64,000 nucleotides of DNA from Diphasiastrum complanatum (Eukaryota; Streptophyta; Lycopodiopsida; Lycopodiales; Lycopodiaceae), in contig CM055098.1 in the NCBI GenBank assembly GCA_029204225.1, forward strand, positions 10,617,246-10,681,245, read 5' to 3'. Positions 23,190-35,440 of this stretch are shown here, one piece after another. A program made the translations under genes and the position numbers. The notes under the pieces were generated by a model. That model worked only from the letters and a program-made list of their open reading frames with translations, had not been told where the DNA came from and searched no databases. Each line of letters starts with the position of its first letter. Position 1 is the first letter of the stretch.

Positions 23190-24868
23190 GATTCTAAACC
23201 GAATCTCTATTTGGATTTTCGAATCCTAGATTTATTGTGTATTTGCATCTTGGAAATCTTATCAACATGTGGAAAGATAGATAGATTTGAGGTTGTGGAA
23301 GGGGAGAAAAACTGTCAATTCCCTGTGGAGGTTGCTCTTGGTTGGACATTGTAGCAGATGACAGAATAGTGGGTTCACTTTCTTTTGACAAGGACTCATT
23401 TCATATTCAGTGTCTTTTGCATTATGAAACTGGTGTATGGTGCGGTAATGTAGAAGTTTGCAAGAAACTTCTTGATTGAGCAGCAAGTTTAACTGTTGGT
23501 TGCCATGGTGCTCGTGTTGTTGTCATGAGAATCCTATCGTGATTCATAATTGACGTGATGGGCAGGTAGGATCGTAGTTGGTTGTTTCATACAGTCTTTA
23601 AAATTGTGTTTTCTGATACAGTCGGGACACTCCACGTGGTATTTGGTCTTCTGGACAATCAACCATGAAGTGGCCAGTTTCACCACAGATGAAACATCTG
23701 GTGTGAAATGGCCCTTGTATAACAGCATAGTCATCTTGTATGGCTAATGGTTCTGGACTTTATATTCATGATAAGTCAAGGAATGTCCAGATTGTGACAG
23801 GTGTTCTTCAGATTGTTGGACTGTATGTGCTTGGATAGGTTGATATGAAGGACAAGCATCAACAGGATGCATAGCCCGACAGTGTGGGCACCATATTGGT
23901 TTTCATCTATAAGGTACCTGTGCAGGGTTTGGCTGACGAGGTATACTGCTTTGGATAGACTTCAGGGTAGTTTGAAACTCATTGGTGAGTTTCTCCATCT
24001 GTAGTTGATGTTGCTTATTAAGCAATTCCAACTAGGATTTTCAAAGCTGATCTCGAGTATCCTCGATCAGCTTTGACTCATGGACAGGAGCACGTGGTGC
24101 TCTCCTTTCTCTAGATTCATCAACATCTGATCCTTCGTCTTCTTCCTTGATGGCATCAGACATAGCTAATTTGAGGCTCATATATTTGTCATTGGATTTA
24201 AGCTCACATCTAATCCATCTTGGAAGTTCGACTAGGAACCAAATGATGAGCATTTGTTCAAAGGGCTGTTCTTGTACTTGACTTTTGAGGTGTTTGAAAC
24301 GCTTGATATAGTCTCCTACACATTCATCTTTTGCCATCTTGATGTTACTCAATTTGACAAAAGGGCTCTCTATCAAGCGAAAGGGCTTAAAACGCTTGAT
24401 AAAGGACTCTTTCAAAAGTGACCAGTCTGTCTTATCTTCACGATCAAGGTTGAAAAACCAATCACGTGCTTTAGCGATCATGGTCATCAAAAACCATAGC
24501 ATCGGGAGATGTTTGCCATACACATCACATGCATTCTCAAAGATTTGCAAAAATCCTTGAGGGTCCGAACTACCGTCAAACTTTGGTAGATCTAGCTTTG
24601 GTGTACATCTCTCATAATGAGCACTATGAGTAGCAGAAACTCCATAAAGATTGGTTCTGACCTGGGAGGGTTCAGCACCATAAAAATGGGCTCATGCTCG
24701 TGAAGACTTGGCTCTATCAGGTTCTCGTCCCTCAAATGGGTTTGTAGATGATCCATGTATTTGGGCCCGCATTCGGTAGAACCTATGATGTTCGATTTGT
24801 TCAGCTACAGGGGACCTTATCTCGTATGGATAATCTTTTGGGATTTCAGGACCTGTATGTCTATCCAT
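23190..24868 (-). pseudogene. decayed Ty3/gypsy-type gag with two zinc knuckles
   Basis: A start at 24,868 (MDRHTGPEIP) is followed by a stop near 24,690, then LDLPKFDGS and the retrotransposon gag core. The core spans 24,550-24,180 and includes AKARDWFFNLD, WSLLKESFIKRF and VGDYIKRFKHLKSQV, the W...F..RF arrangement of the Retrotrans_gag family. Further downstream come two zinc-binding boxes: CPHCRAMHPVDAC near 23,865-23,895 and CFICGETGHFMVDC near 23,660-23,700. The second has the classical CX2CX4HX4C spacing. A Gln/Asn/His-rich tail follows. At least one stop and several frame changes break it. No pol follows, so it is an isolated gag or the rest has been lost. Confidence 0.7.
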
Positions 24869-25520
24869 TGGGTAGTGTTGTGTCTTTTTTGTGTTGGGTA
24901 TTTTTTGGATTTTTAGGGTTTTGATGGGAATGCGTCGGTTGAGATTTGATGGGAATGCATCGGCTGAGATTTGAAGTTAGTGTGTCGGTTGAGAGTTCAA
25001 CGAGCGGAAAGGGAGTGTGAAGGGCGGGTGAAACAATGTGGCTCTGTAGAAAGGGAGCGTGTAGGTCTGTCTGAGAGGAATGTAGGAGATGTGTGTGGCA
25101 GAGTTAAAATGAGTTGTTTCAGATCTGATGGGGGCTGGTGTAGGTCGTGAGATTGTTGATGCGTGGTCAGCACGATTTCAAACGTAGGTGTGGTGGTGAT
25201 CGAAATAGTTTGGCAAAGTCATTTTGTAACTGTTATGAGCAACTCTGGAGGGACTCAGAACGTTTAAAATATCTAGATAACAATTGTAGAGATCTGAGCT
25301 TTGACTGTTGCAGCTACATGGATAAATGATGTGTGTTAGTACAAGCGGCAACAAGCGACAAATGTTTACAGATTCTCTGTCTTAGATTCTGTTAACTAGC
25401 TCTTTGTTTCTTTACTTCTTTTACTTCTTGTTTGACAGCTTTAAGAGAGTAGCAATTTTAAGTCTGATTGGAACAAGCTCAAACATATTGCAGTCCAATA
25501 ACTAAGAAGTCTTCATCTAA
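24869..25520. other. spacer between gag remnant and copia-A
   Basis: Direct words such as GCGTCGGTTGAGATTTGATG and a near copy (24,931-24,995) recur. I see no LTR or primer-binding site matching the 3' LTR of copia-A, so the 5' LTR of copia-A appears to be missing. Confidence 0.4.
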
Positions 25521-26430
25521 ATGGCACCTCTGAGAGGATATCTTCTAGAAGCAAATGAAAGACTAAATACTTCTAATTACTCAATTTGGAAGCTCAGAAT
25601 GGAGTCTATTTTGATACTCTAGGATGTTATGGACATTGTGCTTGGTGTTGAGGAGGAGCCTCAAGCACAGGCTGAAATTCCTAAGTATAGGAAGAGAGCT
25701 AGAATGGCTCTACATTTCATTAAGATGAATGTATCTGATGAAATTTTGAGACAAATAGGATCTTGCACTACAACCAAAGAAGATTGGGATGCACTTAAAT
25801 CCATCTATGAAGCAAAGAATATCTAGAATACTCACTCTTAGGAATCAGATTTTTCAAAGTTTCCAAAGAAGTGAAGAGAGTGCATCAAATTATGTTCTGA
25901 GAGTTAAAGATTTACATAGAGAGCTTTCCTGTGTTGGTGTTACTATTAACCAAGATGAGCTAGTTCAAGTCATTTTAAATGGCTTGAGAGATGACTATGA
26001 TAATCTTGTTCAGTATTTTGCCATTAAGGAGGATTTTCCTAATCTAGAAACTCTCCAAGGAATTCTTATTTCTAAAGAATCTAGGCAAAGCTATAAACTG
26101 TCCAAGATGAACAAACTCGAGCATGGTGGAAGTGACAAAGCCCTCTTTTCAAAGACAAGCATAAAGGAAGGAGTAAGAACCAGTTCTCTCAAGCATCCGA
26201 CAAAGACAAAGCCAAAGATCGAGACAAAGATGGTGAATAGGATGATTCATCTCATCCTTCTACTTCAAAGACCAAGAAGAAGAAAGTGAAGTGTTTCTTC
26301 TGTGGCAAGAAGGGGAACTATGCCTCTAATTGCTTTAAGAAGAAAAACCAACTCAAGCAAGCTAATCTCTCCCAAGAGACTGAAGAAGATTCTGTTGCAA
26401 GTGATGGAGAAGGATCACTTATGGTGTCCA
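25521..26430 (+). pseudogene. copia-A gag
   Basis: It begins at ATG 25,521 and reads to a TAG at 25,620, then continues in frame to a second stop at 25,824, followed by a frame change. The copia gag core is present (ARMALHFIKMNVSDEI, ILTLRNQIFQSFQRSEESAS, LVQVILNGLRDDYDN). The zinc knuckle near 26,289-26,330 reads CFFCGKKGNYASNC, where the invariant histidine is Asn. This should abolish zinc binding. Gag normally forms the virus-like particle and packages the element RNA; this one cannot be made in one piece. Confidence 0.8.
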
Positions 26431-29400
26431 GTTTTTCTTCATCACCTTTCAAGAAAGATGGAGCTTGGTACATAGATAGTGGAGCTTCTTCACATATGTG
26501 CTGTTCAAAGGAGTCATTCACTCAATTGTACCTTACAAAGGACTTAAGAGATCTATTTACACTACTAGTAATCATGAGTGCTCTATAGAAGGAATTGGCA
26601 ACATTCCATTGAAACTTGCTTCTTCAAAAGTTCTTGCACTTTCTAATGTTCTTTTCATTCCAAAACTTACAAAGAACTTAATTAGTGTGGGAAAGTTGCT
26701 TGATAATGGTTGTGATGTAAAGTTCAACTCCAATACTTGCTTTATCAAGAAAAATGATGAGATCCTAGCTGATGGATCTAGATGTGGTGGAATTTTTAAG
26801 TTGAATTCTTATCAGAATGCAAATCTCTGTGAAGTTGCTTTGTTATCTAAGGAGGAGTTGTGGCATAAAAAGGTTGGGGCATCCTAACTTTAAATCTATG
26901 TCTTCTATGGTCAAGAAAGTGAAGGCAATTGGTCTTCCAAAATCTCTTTCCAAAGATTTCAAGCCTTGTGAGGCTTGTGCTATTGCAAAATCACATAGAA
27001 AACCATATCAGAAGTCTTTTATCAAGACTACTCATCCTTTGGAGCTTATACACTCAAATGTACAATTTTCCTCTTCTAAAAGTATCGGTGGTGCAACATG
27101 TTTTGTCACCTTTATTGATGACTTTACTAGATATACTTGGTTGTATCTACTTTCTTCAAAGGCTATGGTTTTTTATCACTTCCTAATCTTTAAAGCTTAT
27201 GTTGAGAAACAGTTTTCTTTCAAAGTTAACGCTTTAAGATGTGATGGAGGAGGTGAATACATCTCCAACAAGTTTCATGAATACTGTGAAGGTCAAGGAA
27301 TAAAGAGAGTTTTCTTGTGCTTATTCTCCATCTCAAAATGGAGTTGCTGAGAGGAAAAATAGATCTTTATGTGAATGTGCTAAAGCAATTCGAGTTGAAG
27401 ATTTTTTGCCTATTGAATATTGGGGTGAAGCTATAAATTGTGCAAACTATTTGTTCAATAGAATACCTCACAATGCACTTGCTGGAAAATCACCTTTTGA
27501 AGTCTTGTTTAAGAAGAAACCTAAGGTAGATCACCTTAGAGTTTTTGGTTGTGCTTGCTTTGTTCATGTGCCCTTGGAAACAAGGAAAAGAGATGACCCT
27601 AATTCTATTAAAGGGATCATGGTTGGATATGCATCCAACAAGAAATCTTACAGAATCTATGTTCCCTCTACCGCAACTACAGTTGAGAGTAGGGATGTTT
27701 CATTCCATGAGGATCAAAAATACATTCTTGAGGAGGCCGAGTTCAAAGATTCTCACAAAGATACTCCAATCATCACCCTTGAAGACTATCATGGAGAAAT
27801 GGGGCCGAGAATTGAGGAGGAGTCACCTCAAATCTTTTCACCAAGGAGATCTCAAAGAGAAAGATCCGAGCCTAGGAGGCTTACCTATGAAGATAGAAGC
27901 AAGAAAGTGGAAATCAACTCCACTAATTGTGCTTATTTTATTTCTCATGAGGAGCCAAAGGATGTATATGATGCACTCAACTCAAAGGAATGGTACCTTT
28001 CCATAAAGGAGGAATATGATGCTTTGATGGCCAACAAGACATGGGAGCTTGTGGATCTTCCATCCAACAAGCACAACATTGGTTGCAAGTGGGTTTTTTG
28101 AGTCAAGTATAATCAAGATGGCACAATCAACAAGTACAAGGCTAGACTTTGTGCTAAAGGTTTTGCTCAAGTTTATGGACCTGATTATGAGGAGACTTTT
28201 GCTCCAGTTGCAAAGATGGTATCAATTAGAATCATAATTTCTGTTGCTTGTTTTTTCAATTGGCAAGTTCTTCAACTAGATGTCTCTAATGCATTTTCAA
28301 ATGGATATCTAGAAGAAGAGATTTATATGGATCAGCCTATTGGGTTCATCCATGACAAAGACAAAGTTTGCTTGCTCTTCAAAAAGTTTATATGGACTAA
28401 AGCAAGCTCCAAGGTCATGGTATTCTCGACTTAACACCTTTTTTGAGTCACTAGGATTTAATCTTAGTAACTATGATCCTTCCTTATATTTCAAGCTTTT
28501 TGATAAAGATATTGTCATCCTTCTTATTTATGTTGATGATATCATTCTAACAGGAAGTTGTATCAAGTTAGTTGAGGAAACCAAGATTGCACTTGGAAAA
28601 GAGTTCAAGATGCAAGATCTTGGAAAAATTCACTACATTCTAGGATTAGAGATTGACTTTCTTAAAGATAAAGCTTTTGTATGTCAATCCAAGTATGCTC
28701 TTTCAATGTTAAAAAAGTTCAATATGTTAGATTGTAAGAGTATAGAAACTCCTATGGAGCAAAATGTAAAAGACCCTAACAAAGGTGATGAAAGATCCTT
28801 CGTGGACATCACACTTTTTAGGAGTCTTATAGGCTCCTTAATTTGGCTCACAATAACTAGACTTGACATAAGCTTTAGTGCTCATAAGTTGAGCTAGGCT
28901 ATGAAAAATCCTACTATTTATCATTGGAAATGGCCAAGAGAGTGCTTAGATATATACCTTCAACTTTTGATTATGGTTTATTGCATAAAAGTGAAGATCT
29001 TTCTATTGTTGGTTATTCTGACTCGGATTTTGCAAGTGATAGAGCAGATAAAAAATCTACAAGTGCTTATGTCATATATCTTGGAGGAAACTTGATATCT
29101 TGGCTTTCCAAAAAGCAAGATACTATATCACTCTCATCATGTGAAGCTGAGTACAAGGCACTCACTACAACAACAAAGGAAGTGCTTTGGATCAAGAGGT
29201 TATTAGTGGAGCTAAAGATAATCATGGAAGAGGATCTACCTACGATCATGTGTGACAACATTTCAGCCCAAGACCTTGCCAACAACTCGATATTCCATGC
29301 AAGGAGCAAGCATATCGAAGTTGCACATCACTTCGTGAGAGAGAAGCTCATTGGAGAGGAAATCTACTTGAAACACATAACACATCATCTTGTATTGCTG

Positions 29401-29460
29401 ATATGCTCACCAAACCTTTGAGAAAAAGCTCCTTCATCAAGCATAGAGCCAATCTTGGAG
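26430..29460 (+). pseudogene. copia-A pol (protease-integrase-RT-RNase H)
   Basis: The protease motif WYIDSGASSHM lies at 26,466-26,499. Integrase has its Cys pair (CEACAIAKSH), but the first catalytic aspartate reads HSNV instead of HSDV near 27,055. RCDGGGEYIS carries the second, and NGVAERKNRS the glutamate, after a frameshift near 27,310. Reverse transcriptase shows LQLDVSNAFSNGYLEEEIYM and YVDDIIL (near 28,530). RNase H shows DSDFASDRADKKSTSAYV and EAEYKALTTTTKEVLW. Breaks: frameshifts near 26,878, 27,310, 28,375 and 28,925, and stops near 28,099 and 28,895. Inactive. Confidence 0.85.
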
Positions 29461-29509
29461 TAATACCAAGATCCTTGTTCAAGTCAATATAGATTGTTTT
29501 TAGGAGGAG

Positions 29510-30270
29510 TGTTGTAATGGAAAAATAATACATCTTGACTTTAGGCTTGCTACAAATATTGTACCATGCAAGTATGTTGTTCATAAATGCAAAATGCCAA
29601 GTTTGGCCTAGATAGAACTCGAGCTACATGGATATGTCATATCTAGAATGATGAGTACAACTTGCATATAGTTTGTAGACATAGCATTAGCAAAATTATG
29701 CTTGTAGAAACTCGTGGCAATTCACATGCATTAATTGTAAGTGATCCATAGTGACATGCAAGGCACGCACAAAGTGTAATGGACACATGCATGATGATTT
29801 GTACATTTCTAGTTAGAACTAGGACACTTGAAAAAAGTTGGTAGAGTTTCATGCATGAGAAATGACAAATGTCACATAGACTCTAGTTTTCACTTTAGAT
29901 GTCATTTAATGATGGATGGATGTGGTTCTACCTTGAGCTACCTCAAACTCCATAAATATGTGTAGCTCTCCTCATATTTTGTGATGAAGAACCAAAGCTT
30001 TGTAGCTATCTCATGCCATTTTGGATCCACACATTTTTTGCCTGTTATCTCTCTGTCTTTCTCTCTCTAACTCGTGTTGAGGCTAATGCTAATACACTAA
30101 TATCTTGTACTTTTGCTCATTATTGATTCATTGCTGTCATATTCTGATGCTTAGCATGCTAGATTGTGGTTAAGCCATAACTTCTATACTAGATCTTGCT
30201 AATCAATCTAGAATCAAGTTATTGTGCTAATCATAAAGCTTAATTAGATCCATCATACTTGTGGACATTC
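29510..30270 (+). repeat. copia-A 3' LTR
   Basis: It starts TGTTGTAATGG directly after the purine tract TTTTTAGGAGGAG. The right end is uncertain because there is no second copy to compare. I place it near the CCCACA at about 30,270. Confidence 0.5.
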
Positions 30271-30423
30271 CCACACCTCCAGCGCCCTTCTCCACTTAAC
30301 TCCTTGGCCCTGTCTCGTGTAGCATTATTTTTTAGTTTGACATTGGAATTCAGTATTTCAAGAACTAAAAGTGGTCAGTTCATCGAGCTAAATCACGTGA
30401 TTACCATTTTTATCATCATTATT

Positions 30424-30660
30424 GTTAGAAACCAATGTTAAACTTGTTACTGTTTACGATTTACTGTTGACGGCTGTTACCAACTGTATGTAACTGTAGG
30501 CTAGTCTATAGTCAGCTACTAGTTTTTTTTTTTTCTCTCTCTCTCTATATATATATATATTCAGGGTTTATTGTACTCTCTTTTAGTTAGTGTGAGATAG
30601 TGTGTGATGGTGTGTTCTTCCTCTTTCTCTTGGTGATTGCTTATGGTGATTGATTGACAG
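30424..30660 (+). repeat. possible solo or partial copia LTR
   Basis: It starts TGTTAGAAACCAATG, contains a CT run followed by TATATATATATATTCAGGG (a TATA-like core), and ends in TGATTGACA. This is followed by CATCAGCAGAGCC, which resembles a worn tRNA-Met primer site (TGGTATCAGAGCC). No partner LTR was found. Confidence 0.35.
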
Positions 30661-31536
30661 TGCTCATCAGCAGAGCCCGATAGTCCTGCATGCCTGATCA
30701 GTGGATACAGCTTGTCACAGGCTCCGCAATGAAGTGAGGAAGTCCTTCACAAGAGGTGAAAGCTTGGAGAGGCAAAAGTTGGAAGAAATTCTTCCTTGGA
30801 GTATTTTGCAAGTTTTGGAGCTCAGAATCATTAGTGGAAAATGAAGACACAATCCCGGAGGCATCAGAAAGGCCAGAGTAGCATCAGACAAATTGAAAAT
30901 CTGTTGAGTTGGGAGATTTTTACAATACTTCCAAGTTCTGTGTGAAAAGTGCCATTTGTGAGAGAGTTTTGCCAAGAAATCCCTCATTTGTTTGTTTGGG
31001 GAACTGCAAATCACACTAGACTATGTCTAGTACTGCCATAGACAATTATGAGGCATTTAGAAACTGAAAAACTGTGATTTCATTGAGTTTTAGCCTACTT
31101 TTGTGATATATGCTTTATTTCTTCGAATGTCCGTATCTTCTCCATTTGAGCTCGGATTTCGGTGCCGTTAAAAGCAGAATTCGTCAGCTCAGCGTGTTTG
31201 ACAGTGTTGTGGTGTCTTTGATCATATATTTATGACATAACAAGTACTATTTTTCAAGGACGTAAAATTTATAAGTGGATGGAGAAATCGAACTCATTGT
31301 GATTAGGAAGACTTTCAAGGAATTGGGTAACTACATAACAAAAATATTGCCAAGTTGCAATATTCAATCAACACATAATGTCTATGTCTTATGGTGCAAC
31401 TGGAACAAGATTGACAATGTAGACGTATCATTAATATCCAAAACTTAACCTCTTCAAAGAACAATTCTTAATCTTCAAAGTAGTTCCAAGTTTGCAATCC
31501 ACAATTACAAAATTCAGTTGTTCCATAACAATTCCC
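30661..31536. other. no identifiable gene
   Basis: AT-rich spacer. A minus-strand 99-codon frame at 30,715-31,014 has no motif I recognise. Confidence 0.45.
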
Positions 31537-32586
31537 ATGGATTGGGATTATGAACAAGAGGATGACAATCAGTCATACTGTGATGATGGTTAGGATGAAC
31601 CAGAGTTCAATGATGGTGATTATCAGGATCAAGATCAATTCCAATTTACTACTAAAGCTCAGTTTGAAGCGACAAGCATGGATGAGCAACAATAGGTGCA
31701 AAGTGGAACAGAAGATCACTCCAAGCCCATTGATCAATTCTATGATCTTGAAGAGCTCAAAAGACGACATTAACATGGTGCAGAACATTTCGAGCATATT
31801 GAAGATGACAATGTTGATTATGAGGCCTATGAAGATGCCTATGAAAGTGAAGAAATTGACGACCATGAAGGGTGCTCTCTCTATGCCACTACAGGTATGA
31901 TTGGTCCTTCTCTGATGGGTACATCATTTGTTGATGCAAATGAGTTTAAGGAGGGAAGGAATATTATTGTGGTGAGTGGAGCGGCAGTTTCTAGTCCCTA
32001 TGTCACTATGGCAAGTGGAGCGACAATTTCCAATCCCTATGCCAATTTTGTGGGAAGTCTAACTCCATCAACTCAACAACAGTGGGTCAGTATTCATGGA
32101 AGATCAAATAATAGTGTAGGCCCTACTATCAGTAAAGTGACCAGTGGAACAAAGGAAATATTAGGTACACTTTTAACTACCGTACAAGATAGTACCGAAC
32201 AAACGAAACAAACATGACAACAATTACAAGAAAGGTCAGTAGAGCGAAGGTGGAAAGAAATGTACTACAAGATGGTTGCTTGTTTTGAATCTATCTTGCA
32301 ATCGACTGGTATTCCACAATAGCCAATTGATATTCACACTACTAATCCTGAATGGTGTACCACTATTGATGTCTATGAAACAACGTTCCCTCTAATCCAA
32401 GGGCAAACTTCCATGCCAAAGGCAAATATTGATCGCGATGTTTTGAGCAAACAATATTATGAATCTTTTGATGAAGCTGATGATTTCAAGGAAGAAAACA
32501 AAATTCTTAATATCGATCTACATTCCACGAAGACAAATCAATATCAGCAAAGCACCAATAGACAAGTGGATGAATTATTGGATTAG
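31537..32586 (+). pseudogene. decayed acidic reading frame of unknown family
   Basis: From ATG 31,537 (MDWDYEQEDDNQ) one frame is open for 350 codons except for six stops, at about 31,591, 31,693, 31,771, 32,215, 32,320 and 32,584. The first third is strongly acidic (DGDYQDQDQFQF, HIEDDNVDYEAYEDAYESEE). The middle has a duplicated SGAAVSSPYVTM / SGATISNPYANF unit. The last third is Gln/Thr-rich with a helix-like segment. Stop density is far below random for this AT-rich DNA, so a real protein once lay here. I recognise no domain. Its setting between two copia elements, and a loose likeness in composition to the acidic part of the gag at 56,400-58,240, suggest a retroelement gag; a host gene is possible. 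Confidence 0.45.
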
Positions 32587-32950
32587 TCTAAGTGGTGGCT
32601 AATAGATTGCATATCAAATTTTTAGCACTTGCATATAGATTTGGAATAGTCAATTTTTTGTGATTTTGTCAAAACCCTAATTTTGATTGGATCTCTAGCT
32701 AGTGAGGTTGCTAGACTTCATTTGAGTGTGTTTCAATCTTAGGAAGTGGCAAAAGTCATTAGATTGATTATAGATCATAGGTTGATCAAGATTCCAATTC
32801 TACGTGTTGATTTGCTTGGTATAAGTGCTAGAAGAGAATTTTTGAGGTAGTTTCAAATCTTTGTGATTTCTTTTGAAAACATTTGATGTTGTTCAAAGAA
32901 TTGCTTTGTGCATTGAAACAAGTTGAAAAAAAAGATCAGGTCATTGCTAC

Positions 32951-33560
32951 ATGGCAACCTCAATTGGAGTCATGTTGGAAGCCAATGATAGGCTTACCTC
33001 AAGTAACTATTCATTGTGGAAAGTGAGGATGTAATCACTTCTTGAAATGAATGATGTAAATTTGGATATTGTTGTAGGTCTGGAGGAGAGACCAGCAACA
33101 CAACAAGATCAAATGAGGTATGAATGAATGTTACAATGAGCTTCTCAAGGAAGTGGGTAAGTGTACTTCATCTATGGATGCTTGGGATTCATTGAAGAAG
33201 CTTTATGAATCCAAGTTTACTTCTAGAGTGTTGACTCTAAGAAGGCAAATCTTTTCTTGTTTGCAAAAGAATGAAGAAAGTCCAAGTACTTTTGTTTTGA
33301 GGATGAAAGCATTGAATAATGAGTTGGCTTGCATTGATGAAAGCATTAAGGAAGGAGAGCTTGTTCAAGCTATTCTTAATGGCTTGTTGGATGGTCATGC
33401 TAACATTGTTCAAAGTATTGCTATTCAAAAGACTTTGCCAAGTTTGATGGATCTTCAAGAGACCTTGATCAATGAGGAATATAGGCTTAAAGCAAGAGGT
33501 GGATCTACATCAACACTTCAAGAGAAGGCTATGTTCACAAAGGGCAAATTCAAGGGCTAA
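32951..33560 (+). pseudogene. copia-B gag
   Basis: Begins MATSIGVMLEANDRLTSSNY, with stops near 33,032 and a frame change near 33,118. The core includes FTSRVLTLRRQIFSCLQKNE and ELVQAILNGLLDGHAN. A further stop at 33,558 precedes the nucleocapsid part. Confidence 0.8.
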
Positions 33561-33619
33561 ACGTCTGAAGGGCAAGACCAAGTGGATGCTTCTTCAAGTG
33601 GCAAAAAGAAGGATAGATA

Positions 33620-35290
33620 AAAGCTCAAGTGCTTCTATTGTGGCATCAAAGGACACTTTGCAAGTGAATGCTACAAGAAGAAGAGAGATCAAGGAGACAA
33701 GCAAGGTAATCTTACTTTTGATGAGGATGGTTTGGATGTTCATGATGCAAATGATGATCCTTTTGTGATGTCTTCATGTATGCTTGCTAATGATGGAGAT
33801 CTAGATCCTTGGAGGATTGATAGTGGAGCAAGTTCACACATGATTTTTCACAAAGAGTATTTCACTTCTTTGTTGGGATATGGAGATGACAAGAGGGTGA
33901 TCTATATGACCAATGATGGTGAGTGTGCAATCAAAGGGATTGACACAGTTCCTATTTCTCTCTCTACAAATAGGAATGTTCATTCAGAGGATGTCTTGTT
34001 TATTCCATCTATTACCAAGAATTTGCTTAGTGTGAGTCAAATGCTAAGTAAAGGCCTCAAGGTTGAGTTTGATGGAGATGCTTGTATGATCCAAAGGAAG
34101 GATGTCTTGATTGGAAAATGTAAAAGGCAAGGGAAGTTGTTCAAACTAGATGCTTGTGTTATTGCTAACCAAGTTGGATGTGTTGCAAGAGAGCAAATAC
34201 CTATTCAAGAGGTTTGGCATAAAAGGATGGGACACCTCAACTTCAAGTCATTGGAGGTAACGGCTAGAAAGAAGGTTGTGATAGGTCTTCCAAGTTTCTT
34301 AAGTGGCATCAAACATGTTTGTGAGTCTTGTACTTTGTCTAAGTCACATAGACTACCTTATATAACTAGATATATATCTAGATCTACAAAGCCTTTTCAA
34401 CTTGTACATTTGGATATTCATGGATTTACTACAATTAGCAATAGTGGAGCTAAGATGTATGTAACATTCATTAATGATTTTAGTAGATTTTGTTGGATCT
34501 ATCTACTAAAGAGCAAGGATGAAGTGTATGATGTCTTTATCAAGTTCAAGAATGCAAGGGAGAACCAATTTTCCACAAAGATCAAGTGCTTAAGGAGTGA
34601 CAATGGTGGTGAGTACATATCTACCAAGTTCAAGGCCTTTTGTAATGAGCATGGGATCAAGGGGGAGTATACAACATCAAGGACCCCACAACAAAATGGA
34701 GTGGCTGAAAGGAAGAATAGGACTTTATGTGAAAGTGCTAAAGCCATGAGGTTAAGTGCTAATCTTGACAAACCATTCTGGGATCAAGCTTTGTTGTGTG
34801 CCAATTTCTTGTGCAATAGGTGGCCGAGTGCTATTTTGGATGGAAGGACACCTTTTGAGATGCTATTCAAGAGGAGGCCAAGTGTCAAGTTTCTAAGAAC
34901 CTTTGGATGCACATGCTATGTCAACATTACTCTTGATGATAGGGGGACCAAGGAGGATACATCTTTAAAGAGAGATATTTTTGTTGGATATAGTGAGGTG
35001 AGTAAAGCCTACAAGGTTTACATTCCTTCTACTAACAAAGTGATTGTTGGTAGAGATGTCATATTTGATGAGGGAACATACCAAAAGTGTCTTCAAGCAT
35101 GATTGATAAAGGTGTGGATGGATCTAACATTCTTTATGTTGATGTAAAGGATCCTACTTTAAATGGTGATGATGATGGACCTTCATCAAGTCAAAAGCCA
35201 AGGAGAACATCAAGGGAAAGACAAGCACCTTCAAGACTCAATGGGAATGAGACATGATACTTCAAGACATCTCTTTAAGATTCCATTAAG
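33620..35290 (+). pseudogene. copia-B nucleocapsid, protease and integrase
   Basis: An intact CX2CX4HX4C knuckle (CFYCGIKGHFASEC, near 33,630-33,672) is followed by a 456-codon open frame (33,732-35,102). It carries the protease motif WRIDSGASSHM. Integrase has the zinc-binding residues (WHKRMGHL ... CESC) and all three catalytic positions: D in HLDIHG, D in LRSDNGGEYIS and E in NGVAERKNRTL. This is the best-preserved integrase in the window. A stop at 35,100 and frame changes follow. RT does not follow directly. Confidence 0.85.
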
Positions 35291-35402
35291 GTACTACGTA
35301 TATGTTTGACGTAAGACTTTCTTCTTCTTTTTCAAGGTGCATAGCATGTCGCTACATAGCTACACATGTTTATACATAAATGTACAACAGTAGGCTAAAC
35401 TT

Positions 35403-35425
35403 AACACGGGAGCCAAGCCCGTGTT
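35403..35425. repeat. 8-bp stem hairpin
   Basis: AACACGGG, AGCCAAG, CCCGTGTT: a perfect 8-base stem with a 7-base loop, at the left edge of the copia LTR that follows. Two near-identical 19-base words (TGTTGAAAATGTAGCAACA / TGTTGAAAATGTTGCAAAA) follow in tandem at 35,422-35,459. Confidence 0.7.
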
Positions 35426-35440
35426 GAAAATGTAGCAACA

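Larger units (their letters stand above)
25521..30270 (+). mobile_element. copia-A: Ty1/copia retrotransposon lacking a visible 5' LTR
   Basis: Gene order is gag, protease, integrase, reverse transcriptase, RNase H, then a purine tract TAGGAGGAG and a 3' LTR that begins TGTTGTAATGG at 29,510. That order defines Ty1/copia. The gag start MAPLRGYLLEANERL is followed by a SNYSIWKLRMESIL motif shared with copia-B and copia-E, so the three are one lineage. No 5' LTR or tRNA primer site is found upstream, so the copy is 5'-truncated or rearranged. Confidence 0.8.
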
